Made by a program: the position numbers and the translations under genes. The notes under the pieces were generated by a model. It was not told the origin of the DNA. It ran no database searches and worked only from the letters and a program-made list of their open reading frames with translations. A stretch of 64,000 nt of DNA from Tretioscincus oriximinensis (taxonomy: Eukaryota; Chordata; Lepidosauria; Squamata; Gymnophthalmidae), in contig JAJVDF010000003.1 of NCBI GenBank assembly GCA_022410635.1, positions 2,553,421 to 2,617,420 on the forward strand, read 5' to 3'. Numbering within the stretch: the stretch's first letter is position 1; the number at the start of each line of letters is the position of its first letter. Shown one piece after another: positions 18,265 through 31,000 of this stretch.

Positions 18265-18950
18265 TTTCAAAGAAAGAATTGTGTTAGTCTGTCAGTCTTC
18301 TAGCACCTTAAAGACTAGCAAGAAAAAAGGTAGGCAGCAGAAGTTTTCTTAGACAGTTTACTTCTTCAAATGCTATGGAATGGACAACTGTCTAAGGAGA
18401 GATTATAGATTAGGTCAAATACAGTAGTAAATCCTAGGTGGAAGGAAATGCCTGGGAAAAAAGTACAAATAGGTAAAAATGTTGCAATCAAATGTATGCA
18501 GAAAAATGGAGAGAATAATAATTGAAGATTGCTCTCAAGAGGTTGAGGTGTTAACTGGTGTAATGTGTTTAGTGAGCCAGAAATAATATGTGTGTAGTGC
18601 TTTCTGTCGCACTACACACAACATCAGTTAATAATCTCTTGAGGGTATTATTGGACTAATCTTCTCTCCACTTTACTGCATACATTTGATTGCAACACTT
18701 TTACCGATTTACACTTCTTTCCCCAGGCACTTTTTTCCACTTAAAAGGATTTACAACTACTTGACCTATACTTGANATCACCTACACACAGTTACATTTC
18801 TATTGTTATTTCCAGCATTCCTTTTGCTACATATTGTCTGGCTCTAGGCATTTGTTCTCTAGCATTTGGAAAAAGTAGATTTGTCTACAAAAGCTCCTGC
18901 TGCCTACCCTTTTCTTGTTAGTGTCTAGGGAGCNACAAGAGTCCTTGCGG
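18265..18950. mobile_element. Inverted pair of Penelope-like element 3' regions
   Basis: The left arm (18265-18600) and right arm (18609-18950) are diverged reverse complements, sharing for example 'gttgcaatcaaatgtatgca' and its mirror. The centre is a hairpin: GTGTGTAGTGC, an 8-base loop, then GCACTACACAC. Both outer ends are the Penelope-like tail ('gttagtctgtcagtcttctag' and 'ttcttgttagtgtctag'). Confidence 0.65.
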
Positions 18951-19071
18951 AAAGGTCACTAGATATGTGTTAATATGTATGAATTGTTTTATATCTTCTC
19001 CTTACCCGATTCATTTTGTGAAATATAATGTTTTTATCCCCACCCACAAGTTTTAGAACTTTTTAACTATT

Positions 19072-22000
19072 TTATCTATACTGCAAGAAATTTTTCAGTA
19101 CATTTGGCAACTGAAGCTGGGGTACAAGATGCAGCCTGGCTCTTCCTATGTAGCTTCGAATGCAAAGCCGACACAGTTGGCAAAGAGAACATGGAGTAGC
19201 TGCAAGAGATGAGAAAAAAATAAAGAAAAAAATAATTAGTAATAATGTGTTTATAAAGTCATATCTTTGTTCTTGCTGGCATGCAGACGGTGCTAGGTTC
19301 AACACATTCTTTCGAAGGAAGGCAATAATAATATAGGAGAAGGCTATATGAAGGGTTAGAAATCCCTCCAATCCACCACATGGTTCAAAACAGAGCCTTA
19401 GAAGATCCCATTTTATTGTCCTGTTTATATACACAAGGTTAATGGAAATCTGTGAATGAGTTGAAAAAGTGTCTAAACTTAAAACACCAAATAAACTGAC
19501 TTAATTTAGAATATACCTATCAGCAAAAACTAAAACATAAAAGTCTTTCAATTGGCATAACTGGAACAGAAACACTACCAGAACACACCAGGTAAAAGAA
19601 GTCAGTTGTCAGTAACGGCTGGCTCTTAAATGGAGATCTTATTTATAGTCTTCTTTCTGGCTGTTGCCTTGTTACTCGGCATTACTCAGTTGCCCTAATC
19701 AGATGTGGCTAAGTTGGTTTTTCTTTTCTGCTGGCATGTCCTATTGATCCTTCTCGTCATTGTCTATCGTTCCCAGGCGAAAGCCCTGCCTACTGTGCAT
19801 GCCATGTTGTTTGTAATTAGGGACTCAAGCCAATGAGGCTCCTCCCTGAATGAGGAAGGGGACATGACATTTGTAGAACATCTCCAGGCAGGTTTTCTAA
19901 AATGGGAGATATATCATTCATCCTTCATTCAATTTTTTAGAAATTAATTGTGTAGACTTTTGACTATAATCTTTCACAGAAAATATTTGATACTCAACAA
20001 ACTTGTTCTTTAACAGTCAAAAAATTAAGCAAGAACTTTTACATAAAGTAGTCACACATCTACTTTAAACCTTTTTCAATCTTGAAGAATGAGCTTAATC
20101 TATTTTTCACTCTGAACTGAAGAAAGTTTAAAAGTAGATTTGTAACCAGGGTCTTTTTCTCTAGGATTACTATTGTAATATACACATTTCCTTTACCTTC
20201 ATGTAAGAGCAAGAGCTGTTCCACCAAACTACTTGAAGTAGCTACGTCGACTGGGCGCTCAAACTCTGAGTTTTTGGCATTTATATCTGCCCCAAATTCA
20301 AGAAGCATGTTTATGATTTCCGTACTAGATTGCCTTGCTGCTGCATGTAGTGGAGTTTCCAGAAACTTCCCTTTTTGTACATTTGCACCTATAAATGTGT
20401 AACAGGAGAAATAAGAACATACCATGTTAAACTCTCATAGCTGGATCACAATGCTTAAATTTACATCACCCATTAAGGATTCTTAAAGTGGTCAGGCCCA
20501 CCACACAGGGGGAGCAGATGGGGCATGTGGTCCTAGTAGCCATTCCTATTTGAATTGAATTACTGAACTAAATTAACTTTTCCATGATATTCTTGGTTTA
20601 TTGATGCACAACTAGCAAGTTGACAAATGAAATGTCATTGACTTACTCATAGCTATGCAATATGAATTGGAATGATATCCTACTTATATTCTGATGAGAA
20701 CCTTCCATTTTTAATATAAAGTGGAAACAAACCATGTGAAAGACATTGTATAATTATACCTTAATTATTGGGTAACTAGTGTAAGCCTGCATTACAAATA
20801 ATGAGGGAGTGAATTTTCATCCACCCCTCCTCCATCTCTTTGTGCCCCTTTGCTCCTTCCATCCTCCCTCCCTCTCACTTCCTTCCCTCCAGTCCCCCTC
20901 CTGTTTGAACCCTTTCATCATCTCCCTGCCCCTCTTCTTTCCATCCCCCTTCTCCTTTGTTTTCCCCTTCCTTCCTCCACTCTTTCCTCCCCCTGTCCCT
21001 CTTCCTTCCTCCTCTCCCCTGTCCCCCTCTTCCTCCACCTTCCACTAACACTGCCATGACCCCACCACACTCATCCCTGCACTTGGTGCTGCCGCTGGCC
21101 TGGTGGGTCGCTGATCAAATGAAACATCAGATGGTGTACAAATTTTATCATACATAAAACTAATATTCCATTTGCACAATAGGGTTTTCAGTATAACACA
21201 TGAACAAAATGAAAATGTTAATATCATACCTGAATGTAGAAGTTTGCGAACACACTGTTTCTGCTGTGAACTGCAAGCTACGTATAGCGGTGTTCCCAGG
21301 TGTGGAATATCGTGGTCAACATCTATGCCCCAAGCGATCAGTGACTCTAGACAATCACTGTGACCTATTCAAAAAACAATGGCAGTCAGTCATCCATGTT
21401 AAGAATTATATTTTGTTATTCGTCTTTGTTCTTAATTTCTTACCTCTGCTAGCTGCCTCATGAGTCGGAGAATGCAGGCATGTGTCCCATTGAGCCTTTG
21501 CCCCGTATTCTAACAATAGCTCCACGCACGGTGTACTTCCTCTCGAACATGCATTGAATAAAGGTGTCATTCCATCAATGGTCGTAGCATTTACCTAGAA
21601 TATTGGACATTAATTACAATACAATTTTAAATACATATTTTAAATTCCCCTTCACTTTTCTAACAAGGAAAAAAAGTCATGTGAATAAATCAATGTTTGT
21701 GCCATCAAAAACTATGGAAAATAAAGGACACGTTCTGGCAGAGAAAGCTACAACNTATCAAATGCGACAAGTTTCATGTATCCTGTGTTCAGAAAAGATG
21801 AACAATTTGTGCACTAAAACCCAAATGACAAGGCTGCACNTCAAAGATTTAAATGAGTAATGAATAGATTCTTATTGCACTCTTTCCTCTGGCCTTTGGT
21901 TGAGAAAATAGTTTNTTCCCCATATTCATGCAATGTTGTTGCCTTATTATTCTGTTTTAGATGTGTTGTAGCCTGCCCTGAGACCTTCGGGTATAGGACA

Positions 22001-25000
22001 TGATAAATATCCAAATCTAGATATTTGTAATTGTTGTTACAAAGGCCATATCCAAGCATCACTTACTATATTTATTCTGATATTTGGATATTGCAGAAAA
22101 AAGATACCAAGCTTTTTAAAATTTAGAATATCCAATTATAGTAGAATAAATAAATGGATGCAGCCTGAGTGCAAGGTTCCAAGGAAACTGAAGAGTATAT
22201 TTTTTTCTTTGGGTGGGGAGTCTTATTTCCAATATCAAACTTGGTAGAAATTTGTCTATTTGCATGTATTAGTAACATACAAGTTGGTTGATGAGAAACA
22301 AAATATTTAAGAAAAAGTGAACAGCTGTTCNCTTCCCCACTTTCGGACATTATTGATTTTGACATTTCTGTATTTTGTTTTTATTGAGACTTGGATAATA
22401 GGTGAGATAGAAATGCAAATTATTTAATAAATAAATAAATTAAAATATAATTATAATAAAAGATTACAATTTACAAATGAACAATAATGAAACTGAGTAT
22501 AATTTTATCTCAGTCAAGAAAAAGAAGCATGAAAATTTGATGAAAATGAAAGTCGGTGGCTCACAGTCACATAATTCAGGAACCACAGTTTAATAAGATA
22601 CAATATTGATGTTCTCTGGTTGTTCTGCTCCTATATTTATCTTGCTTCTTAGAACTTTGTACGCAAAATTTGAGTAGAATTCACATCTTGCAGGAAGGAA
22701 ATTGGCTGCGTTCAGACAGGGTCAATAATGTGCTTACAAGTAAAATTAATGTTGCATTTGCCTCACTAGCTTGTTATATAAACTGACAGATAATGTGCTT
22801 TAAAGCTGGTTATTGGGAAACACAACTGTCGAACTGCTATATAAGGTTATGGCAAAAAGGCTGTGATGAGAAAACACAAGGGTGGGAAGCAAAGGAATCT
22901 GATATTGATAGCAAATGATCCAATAGCATGGGGGGACTACTAGACTTCCTCTTGACAACTAGCCTGAAGATGGTGTCACACGATCAGAAATTATCAATTT
23001 TCAGGAACTAACAGAAAGGCACAATTCAAAGGTATGAATGAAGCAATTTAAAACTAGTAAATTCTGAAACACATGAATAGCATGTAGATAGTGTCTTACA
23101 TTTGCTCCTGCTTCGAGAAGAATTCTGGCACATCCTACATGGTCTCCTAGACATGCTTCATGTAATGGAGTCACGTGATCGATGGTTACAGCATCTACAT
23201 TGTATCCCTGAACAAAAAGGGTGGGAAAATATGTGTATTTTTAAAAAAACTTTATGTAAAATCTAAAAATCAACACAAAGAACTGAATGGTACTCATGGA
23301 AGGCTCAGTGTCCAAGATGAGATTATACTTCCTGTATGTCATGGCAACCCCTGTGATTTTTCAGGGGTTTGGATAAACTGGAGGAAATAAAGAAAAAAGC
23401 AGAAATCTGCAAACTTCCTCTCACCTGTCATTAGTGGAAGACATTGAATCAGAAACCATTCTGTAAGTGCAAGGATATCAGCTGGAGTCTGCTTGAAAAG
23501 CCTTTTAATGCAACATTTGATTCTCATTAAAAGACAGTGGGACCACTGTAACTATAGGTTACATATGGTTTTAAACCATCTTCAGTCCTAGATTTCAAAG
23601 TAGTAGCCATGTTAGTCTGGGTCCAGAGAATCTAGCAAAGGGGCCCCTGTAGCACCTTTGAGACTAACAAGAAAAAAGGAAGAAGCAGGAGCTTTCATAG
23701 ACAAGTCTACTTCTTCAGATGGAAAAAAGGTAAGTAGCATGAACTTTCATAGATAAAACACATGCAAAGAAGTAGACTTGCCTAGGAAAGTGCCTGCTGT
23801 CCATACCAGTTAATGAGTATGTAAATAACTCATAGAAGGGGAAACCTCACTCATGCAGAATCATAGTTAACTCACTATTTTGAAACAGGTGGGTAAGTAG
23901 GGGAGAGAAAATAGGGATAGGAGGAGGAGATGGTCAGGTACGTTAAAGCAAGAAGAGTGAGGAATAGAAAGAAGAAAGGAAGGAAAATTGTCTCCCCCAG
24001 CCTGCCCCCTCATACTTTAAATCTTTTTTTCTTGGACTTGGGAACCTGTGGGTTAATTGGCCACATCCTCCCCTTCTGTTTCCATGGTCCAGTAGAATAT
24101 CCACCTGCTTTCTGGAGACCATTAGACTTTTCTTTCCACACAACAGGTCCACTACTAATGTTAGATAATTATTAAATTTTGTATTTTTTATTGTTGTACA
24201 ATTTTTTTATCCCAGATTCCTTGAAATGTGTAAATATGATGTTCTTGTTGTCTCCCATATTTGGCAGGTAAAACACTCAGTGGTTGTACAATTTCTCTTC
24301 TATCACAAAAATGTCCCACACACAAAAAATCCATATCACAGAACTATGTAAGATGTTTCTGTGACCTTCTATGATCTTTACACAATAGAAGAGTAAAAAA
24401 CTGAGAAATATTTATTTTATTTATTTTTTATTATTTATTTGTACTTGTATCCCACCCTATACCCGAAGGTCTCAGGGCAGCCAACCATAGGGTGGCACAC
24501 ATAGCTTTTGTAAAAAATGAATTGTAAAAATAGCAGAACATCATCTTCCTATAACTACTTGATGCTAATGAAGCTTAGAACAATGGAGCCACATATCAAA
24601 TTGAACAATAATGTTTTTACCTGAGCAATTAGGGTTTTCAGAGAAAGGAGGCGTCCCTGACTTGCTGCTTCGTGCAAAGGAGAGCGGTCTGCCCAGGAAC
24701 CTGTGCAAAAATATCACAAATTAAATAGCTATCTTTCCATCTTATATATAAAAATAGGCAATAGTAAGTTGTACCCCTCAAAAAACATGCAAATATTTAT
24801 TGTCCTTTTAAAATATATTTCATGTTTCAATGCATTTTGTAGCTTCCACCTTCCTGACATGACTTCAAGAAAGACTCCACAGCCCAGAAACTAGCAGATC
24901 CACACATGGTTCCCACATGAAATCCAGAATAAAGTGTAGCCCAATTAGTGGGTGTGGAAAAGTGAGTTTTCTCACCAGATGCTGCAGCTATTAGAAGCTA

Positions 25001-28000
25001 CATCTGGTGAAATGTCTTCTCTCCTAGAGCCGTTAAAGAGGTGAAGTTCCATGAAATATATATATGAAGATGTATCATGACTAATGCATCACTCAATGCT
25101 CCCACAATACCCTCTCCTGGCCTTTCATGGCTTCCACCCAAGGAACAGGAAAATGTTGTAACCTTTGCTGTTTGCTGTGTGAGGATACTTTTATGGGAGN
25201 GGATAGGGGGGCAGAAGGTGAATGGAAATCCAGGCAGGGGTGTGAACAGGAGGGGGGACGTAAGAGAATGTAAGAAGAAGAAGAAGAACTGGGTTCTTAT
25301 ACCCCGCTTTTCTCACCTTTCAAAGGGACTCAAAGCGGCTTACAAGGATATATTTTGCCCGAAGGCTGACATTCTATTTTCCTCACTAGGCTATGGTGGT
25401 TCCCATGTATCTTCTTGCAGTCAGTTGCAATTTCTTGCAATTCATGCTTTCGAATAGCTGGGTTGGCTAGAGCTACAGGCTAGTGGAAGGTGCTCACCCA
25501 TCCGCACGTCCCACACAGGGCTTCGAAACCCCATCTCCCAGGCGAGAGACGAATTCCTAAGCGACTGAGCTATCCGTGCCTGCTCAGAGGAGTTCAGCTG
25601 AAGGGGCCCAGCCCATCTGGTCCAGCATTTTGTCTCACCCAGTGGTGCACCTTGGCAGTCTCATGTACAAGGAAAAACCCTCAGCTGTATTTGATTTTCT
25701 GAAAATGGTATTTCAAGAATATTGCCTGCATCCTGGAGGCAGGATNAAGACCTCAATCCTGATAGCTACTGATACACTTGTCTTCCATGAATTTATCTAA
25801 TCCTGTTTTAAAACTAGCTTAAAGTCTTGCACACACCCTATTCCAAGAGGGCCCTGGTCACATAGATGCTGTTAAAACATGTGCAATCCTGAAGACCTCA
25901 ACTGAATCTGGAGGGAAATACCCCACATCCCACCCCTCAGTCTACTTTAGTTCTTCAGGGTTGAAAACTATTTAAAGGCATGTGTATGACCAGGACTTAG
26001 GAGGGGGCTGATGGGAGGGAAAACCAAGTAAATTAAATGTTGTCAATTTGAGTGCAAACATACTAATGGGTTCAGCTGTTTAGTTACAGGATTACTTCCA
26101 TTGTAAGCAGACTGCCACGCATAAAATGCTCTCATCGTGTTAGTCTTGGGAACATTGTTTCACTTCAATGGGGATAATACTAAGATTATCCAGTATCAGT
26201 GTTTAACAGGGTATGTCTGTGTTTTGATACCCTTGTCCAAATTTTTTGAGGGGGAGAATGTTTTCGGAGAGTTCTTCTTGGCAGGGGAACTACAACTCCC
26301 GTGGGCCTCAGCTTTTAAAAACCTCAGACCTGTTTTGTCCTTTTTAATACTCTTTTCAGTTTTATAATCTGATAACCGTAGCCTCTCTCTGATGCCAGTG
26401 AAATCAAACCTCAAGCAAGCCATCTCTCTTACATAAGACATTCAAGAAACATACTTTTCAAACATTAATTGACCATTGATTGCTTTATCATTCATGCTTT
26501 CTCTCTGAGTGCAGCACAAAACACAGTGAACTATATTTAGATTCTGCATTCTTTAGCATCTGGTATCTCGTTAGCAAGAACAGAGTCTACAGGACTGAAA
26601 ACACTTCAGAAATGAGGTTAAAAATGGCCAGCGTCAAGGATAAAGAATTATTAAAAAGAAGAAGTATACAATACCTAAATCTCCATCTCCCCATGGCACC
26701 TCCAGCCAGCCGCAGTTATAAATCCTGCTCATGCTAAGTAGAAAAACAAAACTGTCCCCTTTAAACTAAGCCTGTTAATATACTTCAGCCATTTTTAGAA
26801 GCAGCTCTGTGCTTTTTATACTATGAACTTTCACCTCTATAGCCTCTGCAGTAAATAGATACCCAAAGCCATAGGTTTAAGAGAAAGCTATTTTTTATTC
26901 CTTAGTAGAAATACAGCATTCTACAGTAAAATGTGAAATCGTTCTATCATTAAAAGTTCCAAGTACAATGTGCAGAAGCGTATTTAGGCTAAATATATAC
27001 AGTACTAAGATATTAACATTTTATTGCTTTTATTATTATAACACCCGAAGTAGATGTGGGAAGAGAGGGAGTAAAATAAATAAAATAAATAAGTAAATTT
27101 CAGCCCATGGGCAGCAAGTAGTTGTAAGAAATANAGAGAAGCAGAAGAGAGAAGTGGAGGGAAGAAAGGATGAATAATGGCGAGTCCTATGTTTTTTGTT
27201 TGTTTCTTATATTATGTTGTATATTCTTGTATGAGGTATGGATGGGCAATCAGATGTTAGATATTAAATGTATCAGATATATATGAATTATAGCATGTAA
27301 GAAGATTAGTCTAAGACATATTGTATTTTGTGTATGTGTGTAATAAAACACATTAAAAAAAATTCAGCCCATGGGCAAAATACAGCCTAAATCCGGCCCT
27401 GACAATGTGGATTAGTAATTGGGATGTATTAAGAGAGCATAGAATCCGGATCATGTGAAATGATTATTCCTCTCTACACTACTTTAGTCAAACCTGTGGC
27501 TGTTTTTACACTAGGCAAAAAAAGGGTGTAAAAAGCTGTGTGGTTTTGCACCAGGCACACTAGTTTCCCAAATAATTCAAACGGGAAATGTTTTGCCATG
27601 CCCTGTTTGCACAGGTACCCGCTGTCTGAGCAGAATTCGCTCAGAAAACTGACACAAATGCAGAATGTCCCAATTCATGTCACCTGTAGCAGGAGCACAT
27701 TTGTTGGAACAGCCCTGCTGCCAATCTGACTGCATTGAGTGGCAACCTCACCCTGTCTAATGGCCATTGGGAGGAAGTGCTGAGTGCTGTAGCTTTGCTT
27801 CCCATTATGTTCTGACCTCCAATCAGACAGCAACGGTTCCTTGTTCCCTTAGGGTTGAGGATGCGGGCTGGGGGGGTCATGGTAGATTAACGAACCCTAA
27901 GGGTTGCTGTGCCAGTCCTCATTGTTACACGTTTTACAAGGCATGAGTACATGCACACTTTTGTTATAATTTTTTTTTCAAAATTGAGGTTTGGTGCAAT

Positions 28001-31000
28001 TTCTCATTTCCAGAAATTGAACTTCCACTTGTGAAATGGCTATGGAATGGGCAGCCACAGGCAGGTGCTTGACCTGTGCCAGTGCCATTCACAACAATGA
28101 CTGTTCGTACTCCGTCTCATAATCTGTGGTCCTACAACAAGCCACACATGGGGGTTTATGATTTTGCATGTAGGCAGCATATTAGTTTTTGGAGCCACGC
28201 AAATCAGGAATTGTACAAAACGTAATGCTTTAACTAAAGGTAAAAGTGGAATGCAGAGAACAATTGGAAACAAGAGGGCTCTGGAATTTTGTGAACCTAA
28301 TCTGTAANGCTGGAAGGGGGGGCTGAGAATGGGAAAGAAGAGGGGAAATATCAAATGTCTNTATGGGAACTTGGCCTAAGCCCTCCCCTCTTCCAAGGGC
28401 TGTGGTGCAATAGTGAATGGGCAGCTCATCCCAAACAGCCCTCTACAGTGGACAGGGGTTGATACGGTGACTCTCAACCCATGCCCATGTTCATGGCGAG
28501 GCAAAAGTAGGATCCCTATTTCGTGTGGAGAAGGAGTATGCATGTCTAACGGGGGTTTGCTACCACGTTATTAGGTACCAGCACATCTGAAGCAGCTGAT
28601 CATCAGGATACAGTTAGGTGTAGATTCTGACTCCCATCAAGGAACTCACGCAGAGGCCATAAGCTTTGATCAAGAGGCAATAGCTAGGAGGCCCACGTGG
28701 GTAGGAACCTCTCGAGCAACCTCGTGCACAGGTTTTTATTGACATACAATAAGAAGGCATGTACAAGAAAAGTGATGTCAGAGAATGGGTGTTCCGAAGG
28801 AGTGGTTTGGGGCGGACTAGAGGTGGTGACACCTGTGTGACGTTTTTCCCTCCTCCCAAGGGGTGCAGCCTGTGTCAGGAAACTCCAAATATGGGTATGG
28901 TTTAGGATGGAACAAGATTGATCTCTGCAGCTTTCAGGACCTGTGACCAGTTATTCACCCTCCTGGAAAGGTTATAGTCAGAGCTTCCTCAGGCAGTTGA
29001 TTAATCCCGTCAAGCCAGAGCTTCTGAGTCAATGAATGCTCCCAGAGGTAATGGGTGCAGGTAAACAAGGCACAGCAGGGTGAGCCTCAGGGCAGGAAGA
29101 GAGATTAGTGCTCTTGCAATACCCAGGCTGGGAAATTCCCAGAAATTTTGCAAAAGTGAGGCCTGTGCATCTAGAGACCAATGCTTGCACATTTTATATC
29201 AAAATATATTATGCCAATTAATATATTCCTAATAGAGAACCCCGACACATGTCATTTTGAAAGTATACAATTCAGGAATTGCTCAAAACTCAAGCACTGT
29301 TAACAAAAGAAATGGAAGAGAGCGGGCAAGGCTAAAAAGTGGGGTGATGAGTAAGAAAAAAATAGAAAATAGAAATGGTGATAAAGAAGTGAGAGTGGAG
29401 AAGGTTAGTGGACTTCCTGTTTCAAGAGGTTCCTGTTGAAAAAAGCACTAATAGTAGTGAATAAAAGCTCTATTATTGTCTTGTAGTATTAAGGTGATTT
29501 TAAAATGGCAGGCTTGGCAAGAGGGGGTGCAAGAACCAATGATAAAAGCGCAATTTACAGCAAGGCTTCATGGGAGTTGCAGACAAATCCACAGGGAAGA
29601 AAACTAAAGCAGCCTTTTCCTACTTGGAGCCATCACCCCGTAAATCCATTGTAACACTACATATAGATTTAACACTAGAAATAGAAGTTGAATGGACGCA
29701 TCTTTAGATTTTATATTGACCTAGGCCCTTCAACCAATAGGCATTTATCTTTGGCCCTTTCCAGAATGTTCCACAGATTTGGGACCGATAGACAATTGGT
29801 TTTCCTGATTTTAAACATTTGAATACTTGATGACCCAAAGTAACCCTTTGTCCCCTTTGACAGGGATACAACACTTGATAATTGTAACTAAATAAAATGG
29901 ATAACATTAAGACAGATGAAGATGGGGCATAACTGAATGGCTTCAATCCATCACCTATAGTTCTTTTAAGGTTTCCTTTCCTGTTGTGTTTCCATCTTTA
30001 GATTTCCATGAGATTTCCCACTGAGCTCTGTAAACAATCCTTGGAGTCTTTTCAATGCAGCATATTTAATGTCCATGCAGGAATATGAAGCAACTAAACC
30101 TATTTTATCTAATTTCACAGCACTATCAGTGGAAGCCTGCCGTTTATTCTTTCAACTGTAATACAATGTTGTAATTTTGCTACTTACACTGGCACATTTA
30201 ATTTACACAAAACCAAGCATTATATATAACAAGTATTGTTAGAAACCCAACCATATCAGCAACTTCCGATGCCCATCGGCTTCCTGAAATGATTGCTTTA
30301 CTGACCTTGGCTGGTGAGAATACCCCAGCTCGCTTTCCGCTTTGCAGGACGGTCCCCTGTGCATTCAAGGCTTCTCTTTGAGAAATTCTGTTTAATGCAA
30401 CTCCTCACAAAATCCATATCGAAGGACATAATTTTATATTTCCCCCTTCCTGCCAAGGCCTGGGTGACATGAATGCAGACCGTCTTCCTTGTGGAATACT
30501 AAGTGCTACCTACTTTCTTCCTTACCACTTCACACAAAAGGTGTAATTGTAGTTTCCGTAGGACTGCTGCTACATACGCCATAAGCTCATTCGGCAACAT
30601 TTATTAGCAATGCAAGCAGCTCCTCTGGCAAGGGAAGGATTGGATTGGCATGTTCTATTTATAAAGCACCAAAGAATCCGCTTAGCTACAAGCCTGAGGT
30701 TGTTTATGTGAATTAAAAGGGAAGAGACTGCATGCCTTTGAATATAGTAATACTAGTGANGCTTGTTCTTTTATATTTGTATTCTTGTGTTCTTGTATAT
30801 TTATATTAGTATTCAAATATAGTGGTGCTTCTCTTTTTTAAACTGGTAAGAAGAGGGTCTTAAAAACTCAAAAATGTTGCGGAGGCAAGTAACCATTCTG
30901 AAGCATTTTGTAAATAACAGGACTAAACTANGGTAAAAAAATCCTTTGGTTTTGTCCAGTTTCTCAGGACTGAAGATGGTTTAAAAGTATGTTTGTTATC

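Noticed and set aside
20809..21048. Ser/Pro/Leu-rich and Gly/Glu-rich frames
   Set aside because: Translations of a polypyrimidine/polypurine tract.
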